NCBI GenBank assembly: GCA_016781705.1
Contig: JADDPV010000245.1
Location: forward strand, 1-6,886
Reading direction: 5' to 3'
Length of the DNA: 6,886 bases
DNA from: Rubrobacter sp.
GTDB lineage: Bacteria > Actinomycetota > Rubrobacteria > Rubrobacterales > Rubrobacteraceae
The notes under the pieces are model-generated. The model was given only the letters and a program-made list of their open reading frames with translations, was not told where the DNA came from and made no database searches. This document shows, piece after piece, positions 1 to 6,500 of this stretch; positions within the stretch are counted from its first letter, which is position 1; the number at the start of each line of letters is the position of its first letter. The position numbers and the translations under genes are program-made.

Positions 1-61
1 GTCCTTAGTTTACCAGCGTGGCGCTGATCGCCTGTGTCACCCCTTCTAGTCGGTGTTCGAG

Positions 62-541
62 CTAACCGTCGATCTCTACCTCCGCCTCGCAGTTGACCGG
101 GGCGTTCAGCGGGATCATCATTCCGATGGAGGAGCGAGCGTGCGTCCCTACTTCGGGGCCGTACAGTTCGAGGATGAGGTCCGAGTAGCCGTTGGTGACC
201 AACGGCGTCTGGTTGAAGCCGGGGGCTACGTTCACCATGGCAAAGACTCGCAGCCAAGCGGTGATCCGGTCCAGATCCCCGAGGGCCCGCTTGAGGCTAG
301 CGAGATGGGCCAGGGCGACCCGACGCGCGGACTGGTAGCCCTCTTTCGCCGAGACTTCGGCACCGACCTTACCCAGCGGTTCGGCGACCGAACCGTCCGG
401 ATTCAAGGCTATATGACCGGAGACGTAGGCCCGGTTGCCGCGCACGCGCACCCAGGCGAAGGGCAACCGGAGGCCCGGCGGCACCTGCATCGGTTCGGGT
501 AGCACGAGGCCGAGGGTCTCTAGCTTGGCTTCTATGCGCAT
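62..541 (-). CDS. RidA-like (YjgF/YER057c/UK114) family protein, long form
   Basis: 159-residue member of the Rid superfamily, trimeric proteins of which the best-known (RidA) hydrolyse reactive enamine/imine intermediates; many relatives have other or unknown substrates. Visible: an N-terminal LGLVLPEP segment (residues 10-17) and PPG (21-23), the core opening with RNRAYVSGH-like sequence (about 35-43), a helix about 66-89, and the C-terminal block HARSSIGMM with Arg136, aligning with the substrate-carboxylate Arg (Arg105) of E. coli RidA, followed by a Glu-rich strand (Glu152/154/156) where RidA has its catalytic-site Glu. It is about 30 residues longer than canonical RidA, like the YjgF_like subgroup of about 150-160 residues. 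The ATG at 541 was chosen because AGGAGGG lies 8 bases upstream and family similarity begins there; the frame is open further up but that part overlaps the DUF1330 gene in another frame. It is the second gene of an operon, 16 bases after the DUF1330 stop. Family is confident; exact reaction is not known. Confidence 0.9.
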   Translation of the reverse strand: MRIEAKLETLGLVLPEPMQVPPGLRLPFAWVRVRGNRAYVSGHIALNPDGSVAEPLGKVGAEVSAKEGYQSARRVALAHLASLKRALGDLDRITAWLRVFAMVNVAPGFNQTPLVTNGYSDLILELYGPEVGTHARSSIGMMIPLNAPVNCEAEVEIDG

Positions 542-557
542 GATCTGTTCCCTCCTC

Positions 558-845
558 TTACAGGCCTTCGACGACGACGAACTCCGTGACGGTGGCCTCG
601 CTGCGCAGTTGCTTGAGGGGAGCGTATTCCGGCGAGTTGTACCACTCGTGCAACCGCTCCATGCTCTCGAATTCGAGGATGACCAGGCGTTGAGGGTTCC
701 AGTCACCCTCGAGCACCTCGACCTCGCCACCGCGTGCGAGGTACTTGCCCCCATAGCGGGTAATGGTGGCTGGCGCCTTTTCTCTATACTCCGCATAGCG
801 GGCAGGGTCGGTAACCTGGACGTTAACAACAGCGTACACCGCCAT
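558..845 (-). CDS. DUF1330 domain protein
   Basis: 95-residue protein, the full usual length of the DUF1330 family, which adopts a ferredoxin-like dimeric alpha/beta-barrel fold; no reaction is established for most members. Family signatures seen: N-terminal strand MAVYAVVNVQVTDP, then RYAEYREKAPATI (about 18-30), the Gly-rich turn GGKYLARGG (about 34-42) followed by EVLEGDW, the strand RLVILEFES, the helix HEWYNSPEYAPLKQLR (about 73-88) and a final strand ending in VVVEGL. The ATG at 845 is preferred because AAGGAG lies 8 bases upstream and the protein then begins directly at the first strand; an in-frame start at 881 would add 12 non-family residues. It is the first gene of a two-gene minus-strand operon with the RidA-like gene. 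Both are small, soluble, single-domain proteins of dimeric or trimeric families, suggesting joint work on a small metabolite. I see no convincing promoter upstream of it. Confidence 0.9.
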   Translation of the reverse strand: MAVYAVVNVQVTDPARYAEYREKAPATITRYGGKYLARGGEVEVLEGDWNPQRLVILEFESMERLHEWYNSPEYAPLKQLRSEATVTEFVVVEGL

Positions 846-1095
846 AGCCTCTGCTCCTTTCTTCCCTACTTTTGCGCTCACTCTACTACCGTTACATACC
901 CCATACTCCGAGCCTGCCCTACCCGGTACCTCGCCTCAGCGTATTACCGCCATGGGATGGTGGAGAAGCGCTAAAGGTACATTGCCCGTCGGACGGCCCA
1001 CGGAGCCTGGATCGGCTAAAGATAGCGGTGCCGCACCGTTGCAGACCGAGGGGGTACCTTAACGAATCGTAAGGTTCTACAAGGTGAAGGTGAGG
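846..1095. other. Intergenic region between divergent units
   Basis: 250 bases between the leftward DUF1330/RidA operon and the rightward transposase remnant. It must hold the operon promoter, but I find no good -35/-10 pair on the minus strand; TATGGG and TATGTA at about 893-906 (minus-strand reading) are possible -10 boxes without a matching -35. The short open frames here have no family resemblance. The left end of the insertion sequence should lie in the second half, but I could not match an inverted repeat with the right side. Confidence 0.5.
1056..1075 (+). repeat. Small perfect dyad upstream of the transposase
   Basis: ACCTTA (1056-1061) and TAAGGT (1070-1075) form a perfect 6-bp inverted repeat around an 8-base centre, 20 bases before the transposase start. 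It could be a sub-terminal transposase or regulator site, or chance. The arms are short and I found no second copy near the right side of the element. Confidence 0.3.
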
Positions 1096-1968
1096 ATGAT
1101 GGCAGAAGTGGGACTCATGGCCTTTGCGCGGATCGCGCGTCGGGTGGCGGAGACGGTAGTACTGCTTACAAGAGCAAGTACTCCAAGCGGGTGTTCACCC
1201 AGCCGCGACTGTTAGCGGTACTGTGCCTGATGCGCTACGAGGACTGGACGTTTCGCGAGGCCGAGGTTCGCCTCGCCGAGCATGGAGAACTGCGTCCCGC
1301 GCTGGGGTGGCGCGTACGCCCGACTACACGACACTCTATCGTTTCCTGCGCCGGGTGGAGGAGACAACCTTCACGAGAGCCCTGGCCGAAGCCGTGCACC
1401 TGTTGCCAACGCCACCACCCGGTGGGACGACCGTAGCCGTGGACGCTACAGGCCTCACCGATGGCGCGATCAGCACGTTCTTCGTCAAACGGGCGAGGGA
1501 ACACGGCCAAGATGTGTCCCGAAGACACTGGCTTAAGTGGGTGATCGTGGTCGATGTGCCCCGGCGCGCTGTGCTAGCGCAACTCGCGAAGCCTGGCCCG
1601 GCCAACGACTCGGCTACCTTGCGCCCCTTGGTAGACACGGCCGAGCAGGTCACGCCGATCCATCTAGTACTGGCAGATGCCGAGTTCGACAGCGAGCGCA
1701 ACCACCAGCACATCCGCCAGGTCATCGGTGCCGACAGCATCATCCCGGCTAAGCGGGGCAAAGCCAACTGGTACGTGCGGGGTATCCGAGCCCAGATGCG
1801 CACCGCCTTTCCGAAAGCGCGCTACACAGCCAGCGTGCGCTGGTGGAGAGCGTCATCTCGGCCGTCATCAAGCGCAAGCTCTCCGCGCGGGCGCCCGGAC
1901 GACTGCTCGATGCCCAGTGCCGCCAAGCCCTGCTGCCGGGGCTAGCCTATAACCTCTACCATCTTTGA
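1096..1968 (+). pseudogene. IS4/IS5-superfamily DDE transposase, frame broken three times
   Basis: The parts add up to about 290 residues, a complete length for this type of transposase, but no single frame carries it. The start frame (ATG at 1096 or 1099, GGTGAGG just upstream) reads MMAEVGLMAFARIARRVAET; it passes near 1155-1165 into a second frame reading KYSKRVFTQPRLLAVLCLMR; near 1310-1325 into a third reading PDYTTLYRFLRRVEE and onward; and near 1826 into a fourth segment ending at TGA 1966-1968. Catalytic DDE positions can be placed: first Asp in AVDATGLTDG (codon 1442-1444), second Asp in LVLADAEFDS (1676-1678), Glu in RALVESVISAVIKRKLS (codon 1846-1848), the last lying in a different frame from the two Asp. 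IPAKRGK (about 1743-1763) is also typical. Three shifts argue against programmed frameshifting and for decay, or for sequence errors. No terminal inverted repeats or target duplication were found, so the IS borders are unknown. Confidence 0.88.
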
Positions 1969-1969
1969 T

Positions 1970-1999
1970 GGTGCCTGCGTCCCGAAGCCAGGTGCCTGC
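1970..1999 (+). repeat. 9-base direct repeat just after the transposase
   Basis: GGTGCCTGC occurs at 1970-1978 and again at 1991-1999, starting 21 bases apart, directly after the transposase stop. It could be part of the right end of the insertion sequence. It is short, so chance is quite possible. Confidence 0.3.
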
Positions 2000-2052
2000 T
2001 TCCTTGGTAAGGATCTCAACAGAACTCAAGCTCGCCGAAGGTTCATCCCCTG

Positions 2053-2483
2053 GTGCCAGCCAGCCGCGCCACGCGGGTCGTCGACTGCGCCCTGCCCGCC
2101 CTGGCGTCTTTGATCCTCGGGTCGCACCTGGCGGCGGTTGTCTTGTTGCACCCCAGCGTTCGCCGCGTCAGGTTCGCGCCCTACGATGCCAACCTCGGCT
2201 GGTCAGGTCCCTGCAACGACTTCTCTGGCGGATGGCCGGTACGCTTCGTACGCCACAATTTGCCTCCGGGCGTTTAGGCCGACCCCAGCGCCGGAAGCTA
2301 CAGCCTTTTCACGTTGCTCGAACCGGGATAGCAACCAGCGGAGTTTCTTCTCGTCGGCTACTTCCTCGCCAACGCATGTTGTGGGCGGTACCGCTCAACG
2401 TCGCGAGCACGCTCGTCTTGATCCCTTACCGGTTCGTGCTCCAGCGGTTGGCCTCGGGAATCACCGATCTGAGCCAGCGGTAG
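2053..2483 (+). pseudogene. Remnant of a small membrane protein, family not recognised
   Basis: From GTG 2053 one frame reads a hydrophobic segment ALASLILGSHLAAVVLLHP (a signal anchor or membrane helix), then a polar stretch with paired aromatic residues and Gly (APYDANLGWSGPCNDFSGGW). It meets TAG at 2275-2277, but the same frame continues sensibly (GSYSLFTLLEPG), meets a second TAG at 2329-2331, and continues as EFLLVGYFLANACCG, a second likely membrane helix. Around 2385-2400 the plausible reading passes to another frame (PLNVASTLVLIPYRFVLQRL) and ends at TAG 2481-2483. Joined up this is about 143 residues with two or three membrane segments and a short outside loop. The hydrophobic pattern carried across the stops is why I call it a broken gene rather than empty DNA. 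I do not recognise the family. It lies 84 bases after the transposase remnant and appears to have decayed along with it. Confidence 0.45.
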
Positions 2484-2511
2484 CTGCGAGCGTCGGCAAG
2501 TCCATAACCGT

Positions 2512-2517
2512 TATACT
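2512..2517 (+). promoter_or_regulatory. Putative -10 box for the transporter operon
   Basis: TATACT matches the TATAAT consensus at five of six positions and stands 65 bases before the transporter start. No good -35 hexamer is present at 16-18 bases upstream. The box lies inside a dyad, ACCGT (2507-2511) and ACGGT (2524-2528), which could let a regulator bind over the promoter; this is inference. Confidence 0.35.
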
Positions 2518-2530
2518 GCCGGTACGGTCG

Positions 2531-2550
2531 CGGGGAGACCCCGGCCGGGG
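2531..2550 (+). promoter_or_regulatory. Leader with two mutually exclusive GC hairpins
   Basis: CGGGG (2531-2535) can pair with CCCCG (2539-2543) around an AGA loop. Alternatively the perfect 12-base palindrome 2539-2550 (CCCC GGCC GGGG) uses the same CCCC to pair with the GGGG downstream. The element sits between the putative -10 box and the ribosome binding site of the transporter gene. No U-tract follows, so it is not a classical terminator. No known riboswitch class is recognised. Confidence 0.35.
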
Positions 2551-2570
2551 GAAGGGCCTTTAGCGCCGGG

Positions 2571-2576
2571 AGGAGG
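2571..2576 (+). promoter_or_regulatory. Strong ribosome binding site of the transporter gene
   Basis: AGGAGG, inside the longer run GGGAGGAGG (2568-2576), ends 5 bases before the ATG at 2582. It fixes the start and suggests strong initiation. The phosphoesterase gene downstream has no comparable site of its own. Confidence 0.85.
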
Positions 2577-2581
2577 AATTC

Positions 2582-4150
2582 ATGAGCGAGTCAGTCAGGC
2601 CGGGGGGCACCTACAAGACCCTCAGCGAGCAAGGGGAGACGCTTTCTCCGGCGGAGCAACGCTTCGAGCGGGTGCGGCAGACGGTAGGGCTCTTCCTCGG
2701 GCCGATCGTTTTCCTCGCGCTGTACCTCCTGCCGCTGCCGCTGCCGCCCGATCAGCAGGCTCTGGCCGCGGTCTTCGTGTTCGTCATCATCTACTGGCTC
2801 ACGGAGCCGATCCCGATCCCCGTGACGGCGGTTCTGGCTATAGCGATGTGCGTGCTCTTCGGGGTGGCCCCGGCGGACGACGTCTTCGGGGCCTTCGCCT
2901 CCTCGACGATCTTCCTATTCATCGGGGCGTTCATCATCGCCCAGGCCATGATGACGCACGGCCTGGACCGCAGGTTCGCCTTCCGCGTCCTCTCCATGCC
3001 GGGCGTCGCCAGCTCGACCTACGGGGTGATCATCGCTTTCGGCGCTATCGCCGCCCTCTTGAGCGCCTTCATCTCCAACACCGCCACCGCCGCGATGCTC
3101 CTCCCGATAGGCCTGGGGATGATGGGCGCCCTGGCGGGTCTCGTCAGCGACCAGGCCGAGGGGCGAACGGACCCGAGCCGCCTGCGCTTCGGCACCGCGC
3201 TCATGCTCATGATCGCCTACGGCGCCAGTGTGGGTGGCCTTATAACACCGATCGGCAGCCCACCGAACCTCATCGGGATCGGGTTCATCCAGGAACAGAC
3301 GGGGACGAACATCTCCTTTTTCGATTGGACCATAACGGCGCTACCCATCGTGCTCCTCATGTTCGTTGCCCTGTGCGTCATCCTGATCCTCCTCAACCGT
3401 CCGGAGGTCCGCCGGATCTCGGGTGTCGGGGAGTTCGTCGCCGAGCAGCGCCGCAGCCTCGGACCCCTCTCCGCGGGAGAGCGTAACACCCTCATCGTCT
3501 TCGGCGTCGCGGTCTTCCTCTGGATCCTACCGGGCTTCGTGAACCTGTTCCTGGGCGACGACTCCGCGCTCTACGGCTTTTTGAGCGACCGGATGGACGA
3601 GGGCGTCGTGGCGATCGTCGCGGCGGCGCTCCTGTTCTTGCTGCCCGTAAACTGGTCCGAGCGGCGCTTCACCATGAACTGGAACGAGGCGGTCCGCATA
3701 GACTGGGGCACCATCCTGCTCTTCGGCGCCGGCATAACTTTAGGCTCGCTCCTCTCCAGCACCGGGCTCGCGGAGGCCATAGGCACCGCCATAGCCAGCG
3801 GCCTCGGGCTCACGAGCTTGCTCGCGATCACCATCCTCGCGACGGTCGTCGCCATCCTCATCTCCGAGACCACGTCCAACACCGCGAGCGTAGGGATCGT
3901 CGTCCCCATCGTCATCCCCATCGCCAACGCCGCGGGGGTCGAGCCCCTGATCCCGGCGCTCGCCGCGATCTTCGGCGCTTCCTACGGGTTCATGCTCCCG
4001 GTCTCCACCCCCCCGAACGCCATCGTCTACGGCTCCGGCATGATCCCTATAACCAAGATGGTCCGTTCGGGCGTCTTCTTCGACGTGATCGGGGCCGCCC
4101 TGATCGTGGCCGGCGTGACGATCATGGCCCAGGTCGTCGGCCTGGTCTGA
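2582..4150 (+). CDS. DASS/SLC13 (INDY-type) divalent anion transporter
   Basis: 522-residue inner-membrane protein of the divalent anion:sodium symporter family, whose characterised bacterial members move C4 dicarboxylates such as succinate, malate and fumarate, usually with sodium. The inverted-repeat hallmarks are all present: first SNT motif at residues 165-167 (AFISNTATAAMLLPIG) with TPIGSPPNLIG (222-232), and second SNT at 432-434 (SETTSNTASVGIVVPI) with LPVSTPPNAIVYGSG (472-486). These tips form the carboxylate and sodium sites in VcINDY. About 11-12 hydrophobic segments lie between residue 35 and the C-terminus. A polar N-terminus of about 33 residues and a charged cytoplasmic loop (about 272-303, RPEVRR...) are visible. 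The length is normal and no motif is damaged. The start is supported by the strong site 5 bases upstream. The stop is one base before the phosphoesterase ATG, so the two are probably one transcript. Dicarboxylate is the default substrate; sulfate, tricarboxylate or another organic anion cannot be excluded by sequence alone. Confidence 0.93.
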   Translation: MSESVRPGGTYKTLSEQGETLSPAEQRFERVRQTVGLFLGPIVFLALYLLPLPLPPDQQALAAVFVFVIIYWLTEPIPIPVTAVLAIAMCVLFGVAPADDVFGAFASSTIFLFIGAFIIAQAMMTHGLDRRFAFRVLSMPGVASSTYGVIIAFGAIAALLSAFISNTATAAMLLPIGLGMMGALAGLVSDQAEGRTDPSRLRFGTALMLMIAYGASVGGLITPIGSPPNLIGIGFIQEQTGTNISFFDWTITALPIVLLMFVALCVILILLNRPEVRRISGVGEFVAEQRRSLGPLSAGERNTLIVFGVAVFLWILPGFVNLFLGDDSALYGFLSDRMDEGVVAIVAAALLFLLPVNWSERRFTMNWNEAVRIDWGTILLFGAGITLGSLLSSTGLAEAIGTAIASGLGLTSLLAITILATVVAILISETTSNTASVGIVVPIVIPIANAAGVEPLIPALAAIFGASYGFMLPVSTPPNAIVYGSGMIPITKMVRSGVFFDVIGAALIVAGVTIMAQVVGLV

Positions 4151-4151
4151 G

Positions 4152-5822
4152 ATGGCGCCACACCTCATCCTCGGCCCGCTTCTGCGCTACGCCGGAGAGC
4201 GCGACGCCACCGTCTGGGTCGAGACGGACGGCGCCTGCGAGGTCGAAGTACGGGCCGGAGACTCGACCCACTACTCACGCACGTTCCACGTCGAGGGGCA
4301 CTACTACGCCCTCGTCCACGTCACCGGCCTCGAGCCCGGCGGGCACTACGAGTACGAGGTGTCCCTGGACGGCGAGCGCCGCTGGCCCGAGGAGGGTTCA
4401 CCCTTCCCGCCCAGCGTCATCCGGGCGCACGACCCGGAGACACCCTTCAGCCTCGCGTTCGGCTCTTGCCGCGTCTCGTTGCCGAACAAGGCCCCGTACA
4501 CGCTCGCGAAGGACGAGGACAAGCGGGGCCGGGGCGTCGGGGCGCTATACGTGCTGTCGAGGAGGATGCAGGGGGAGCCACCCGAAGCTTGGCCCGACGC
4601 GCTGTTGATGCTGGGGGACCAGATCTACGCGGACATAGTCTCGCCCGGCACGCTCGACTTCATCCGAAAGAGGCGCGGAACAAAGGAGGGACCGGGCGAG
4701 CAGGTCGCGGACTTCCAGGAATACACTCACCTCTACTACGATGCCTGGCGCGAGCCGATCTTGCGGTGGCTGCTCTCGACGATACCGGTCGCCATGATCT
4801 TCGACGATCACGACGTCCACGACGACTGGAATATCTCCGAGGCGTGGGTAGCGAAGATGCGAAGCAAACCCTGGTGGGACGAGCGCATAATCAGCGCCTT
4901 CATGTCGTACTGGATCTACCAACACCTCGGCAACCTCTCCCCCGCGGACCTGAAAAACGACGAGCTGCTGAAGCGGGTGCGCGAGGCCGACGACGCCGGC
5001 CCCATCCTGCGCGAGTTCGCCTGGCGGGCCGACCGGGAGGTCAGCGCGAACCGCTGGAGCTACCACTGGGACTTCGGCAACACCCGCCTCGTCGTCCTCG
5101 ACACGCGGGCCGGACGCGTCCTGCAAGAAGGCAACCGCTCGATGATCGACGCCCGCGAGTGGGCCTGGGTCGAGGAGCACGCGCGGGGCGGCTTCGACCA
5201 CCTTCTCATCGGCGCCTCACTCCCCGCCTTCATGGCCCCCGGCCTGCACCACCTCGAGGGCTGGAGCGAGGCGGTCTGCGGCGGCGTCTGGGGCCGGGCG
5301 GCGGCGAAGGTCGGGGAGAAGATCAGGCAGGCAGTGGATCTGGAGCACTGGGCCGCCTTCCCGAGCTCCTTCCGCGACCTCGTCGAGCTGCTGCGGAGCG
5401 TCGCAGCCGGGGAGCGCGGCCGGCCGCCCGCCTCCATCGCCGTCCTCTCCGGCGACGTACACCACGGCTACCTCGCCGAGGTCGAGCTCCCCGACTCCCC
5501 GAACCTCGGCAGCGCCGTCTACCAGGCAGTCTGCTCCCCCCTACGCAACACCCTGAACACCCCCGAGCGCCTCGCGATGCGCTTCGGCTGGTCGGGCGCG
5601 GGGGAACGCCTCTTCCGTGTCCTCGCCCACGCCGCCGGAGTAAAGCCCGAAAAGGTCAGTTGGCGCCTCGTCCGGCAGCGGCCCTGGTTCGAGAACCACG
5701 TCGGCACCATCGATCTGGAGGGCCGCCGGGCAAGCCTCAAGGTGGAACGCACCATACCGGCCGGAACCGAGAACCCCGACGAGGCGCACCTGCAGAAGAT
5801 CCTCGAACACCGCCTGGCGTGA
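4152..5822 (+). CDS. PhoD-like metallophosphoesterase, no signal peptide
   Basis: 556-residue protein of the alkaline phosphatase D / calcineurin-like group. Residues 1-95 form a beta-rich Fn3-like N-terminal domain (LGPLLRYAGERDATVWVET; later GLEPGGHYEYEV), followed by the catalytic domain: FGSCR (103-107), LGDQIYAD (154-161), FDDHDVHDDWN (217-227), LVVLDTRAGR (313-322) and LSGDVHHGYLAE (432-443), then WFENHVGTIDLEG (512-524) near the end. In B. subtilis PhoD the Cys of GSC and the Asp and Tyr of the GDxxY motif bind the active-site iron; Cys106, Asp156 and Tyr159 match. Classical PhoD is Tat-exported, but this protein starts directly at the N-terminal domain with no twin Arg or hydrophobic signal, so it is probably cytoplasmic and acts on an intracellular phosphoester; substrate unknown. 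The ATG lies one base after the transporter stop and lacks a clear ribosome binding site of its own, which points to translational coupling. The length is typical and all metal motifs look intact. Confidence 0.9.
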   Translation: MAPHLILGPLLRYAGERDATVWVETDGACEVEVRAGDSTHYSRTFHVEGHYYALVHVTGLEPGGHYEYEVSLDGERRWPEEGSPFPPSVIRAHDPETPFSLAFGSCRVSLPNKAPYTLAKDEDKRGRGVGALYVLSRRMQGEPPEAWPDALLMLGDQIYADIVSPGTLDFIRKRRGTKEGPGEQVADFQEYTHLYYDAWREPILRWLLSTIPVAMIFDDHDVHDDWNISEAWVAKMRSKPWWDERIISAFMSYWIYQHLGNLSPADLKNDELLKRVREADDAGPILREFAWRADREVSANRWSYHWDFGNTRLVVLDTRAGRVLQEGNRSMIDAREWAWVEEHARGGFDHLLIGASLPAFMAPGLHHLEGWSEAVCGGVWGRAAAKVGEKIRQAVDLEHWAAFPSSFRDLVELLRSVAAGERGRPPASIAVLSGDVHHGYLAEVELPDSPNLGSAVYQAVCSPLRNTLNTPERLAMRFGWSGAGERLFRVLAHAAGVKPEKVSWRLVRQRPWFENHVGTIDLEGRRASLKVERTIPAGTENPDEAHLQKILEHRLA

Positions 5823-5886
5823 AAAGCCGGTCAACGAGAACGAGAGCGGCAAGCTGACGATCTAAATTCGACCGAAGGGAGGAACG

Positions 5887-6291
5887 ATGAGGTTGGTATC
5901 GGCGAACAGCACGCAGACTCGACGCGGCCCCGAGGATTGGTTCACGGGGACAGTGTGGATGGACGCCTCGCCCGCGGATGCCGGCTCTCCCGACGCCGGC
6001 ATCTTCCGCGTGTCCTTCGAGCCGGGGGCGCGCACCAACTGGCACACGCACCCGGAGGGCCAGATCCTCTACGTCGTCGCCGGCGCCGGGCGGGCGCAGA
6101 GCGAGGGCGGGCAAATCGTGGCGATGAATACCGGCGACGCCGTCTACTTCGCCCCGGGCGAGAAGCACTGGCACGGCGCCGCCCCCGAATCGTTCATGGT
6201 CCACGTGGCGATAAACCCAGCCGCACGCTCGGACGGCAGCACCGATTGGCTGGAACCCGTCACGGACGAGGAGTACGCGGCCAAGAGATAG
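5887..6291 (+). CDS. Single-domain cupin, manganese hydroxynitrile-lyase-like metal site
   Basis: 134-residue one-domain cupin. Motif 1 runs from Gly47 (GARTNWHTHPEGQILYVVAG): His53, His55 and Gln59 replace the usual His-His-Glu set; motif 2 is GDAVYFAPGEKHWHG with His94 and His96. As I recall it, the Granulicella tundricola cupin hydroxynitrile lyase uses His53, His55, Gln59 and His94 for Mn and has a catalytic His106; all five positions are matched here without renumbering. This group also includes many uncharacterised cupins found beside oxidoreductases and carboxymuconolactone-decarboxylase proteins, so the reaction is not assigned. The start at 5887 has GGGAGG (5877-5882) 4 bases upstream. 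The gene is 64 bases after the phosphoesterase stop with no terminator seen between them, so read-through from that operon is possible. The protein has no signal peptide and no membrane segment. The tail after residue 112 is polar, ending EEYAAKR. Confidence 0.9.
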   Translation: MRLVSANSTQTRRGPEDWFTGTVWMDASPADAGSPDAGIFRVSFEPGARTNWHTHPEGQILYVVAGAGRAQSEGGQIVAMNTGDAVYFAPGEKHWHGAAPESFMVHVAINPAARSDGSTDWLEPVTDEEYAAKR

Positions 6292-6500
6292 TGACGCCCG
6301 ATGCTCCTGGAGCGGTAAAGGAGGGATGGAGACTCAGAGGAAGTTACAGGAACTCTGGGATTTGGCTGCCGTGCCGCATTATGGCGTCGGGTGCGGCGTC
6401 TTGGTTGGGCGGGTTTGTCGTATGCACGAGCAGCGATCAGATAGCCTCTTTTGGCGTCTTGGAGAAGGCCGGCGATTGCTCCGTATCGGTGTCTTTGACT
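6292..6500. other. Intergenic region between convergent genes
   Basis: 209 bases between the cupin stop and the end of the leftward helicase remnant. GCCGCA (6373-6378) and TGCGGC (6392-6397) could form a 6-bp stem with a 13-base loop followed by GTCTTGGTT, at best a weak terminator. GCTCC-T-GGAGC lies just after the cupin stop but its loop is too short for a hairpin. A plus-strand frame opening at 6326 is discussed among the rejected items. No RNA gene is seen. Confidence 0.5.

Noticed and set aside
14..26. CAGCG-TGG-CGCTG palindrome downstream of the RidA-like gene as a terminator
   Set aside because: The stem is only 5 bp with a 3-base loop and no T-run follows on the minus strand.
1..61. 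Possible gene end at the left edge
   Set aside because: All frames are short or soon stopped, and an 11-codon minus-strand frame has no family resemblance; nothing can be supported.
1096..1968. Programmed ribosomal frameshifting of the transposase
   Set aside because: Three separate changes of frame would be needed and no clear slippery heptamer with a following structure was seen; known insertion sequences use one.
1000..2060. Terminal inverted repeats and target-site duplication of the insertion sequence
   Set aside because: I compared both flanks by eye and found no convincing matching inverted ends, so no mobile-element borders are given.
2848..5857. Long overlapping open frames on both strands within the transporter and phosphoesterase genes
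   Set aside because: They are Arg/Pro/Gly/Asp-rich low-complexity products expected from G/C-biased third codon positions, whereas the chosen frames carry full family motifs.
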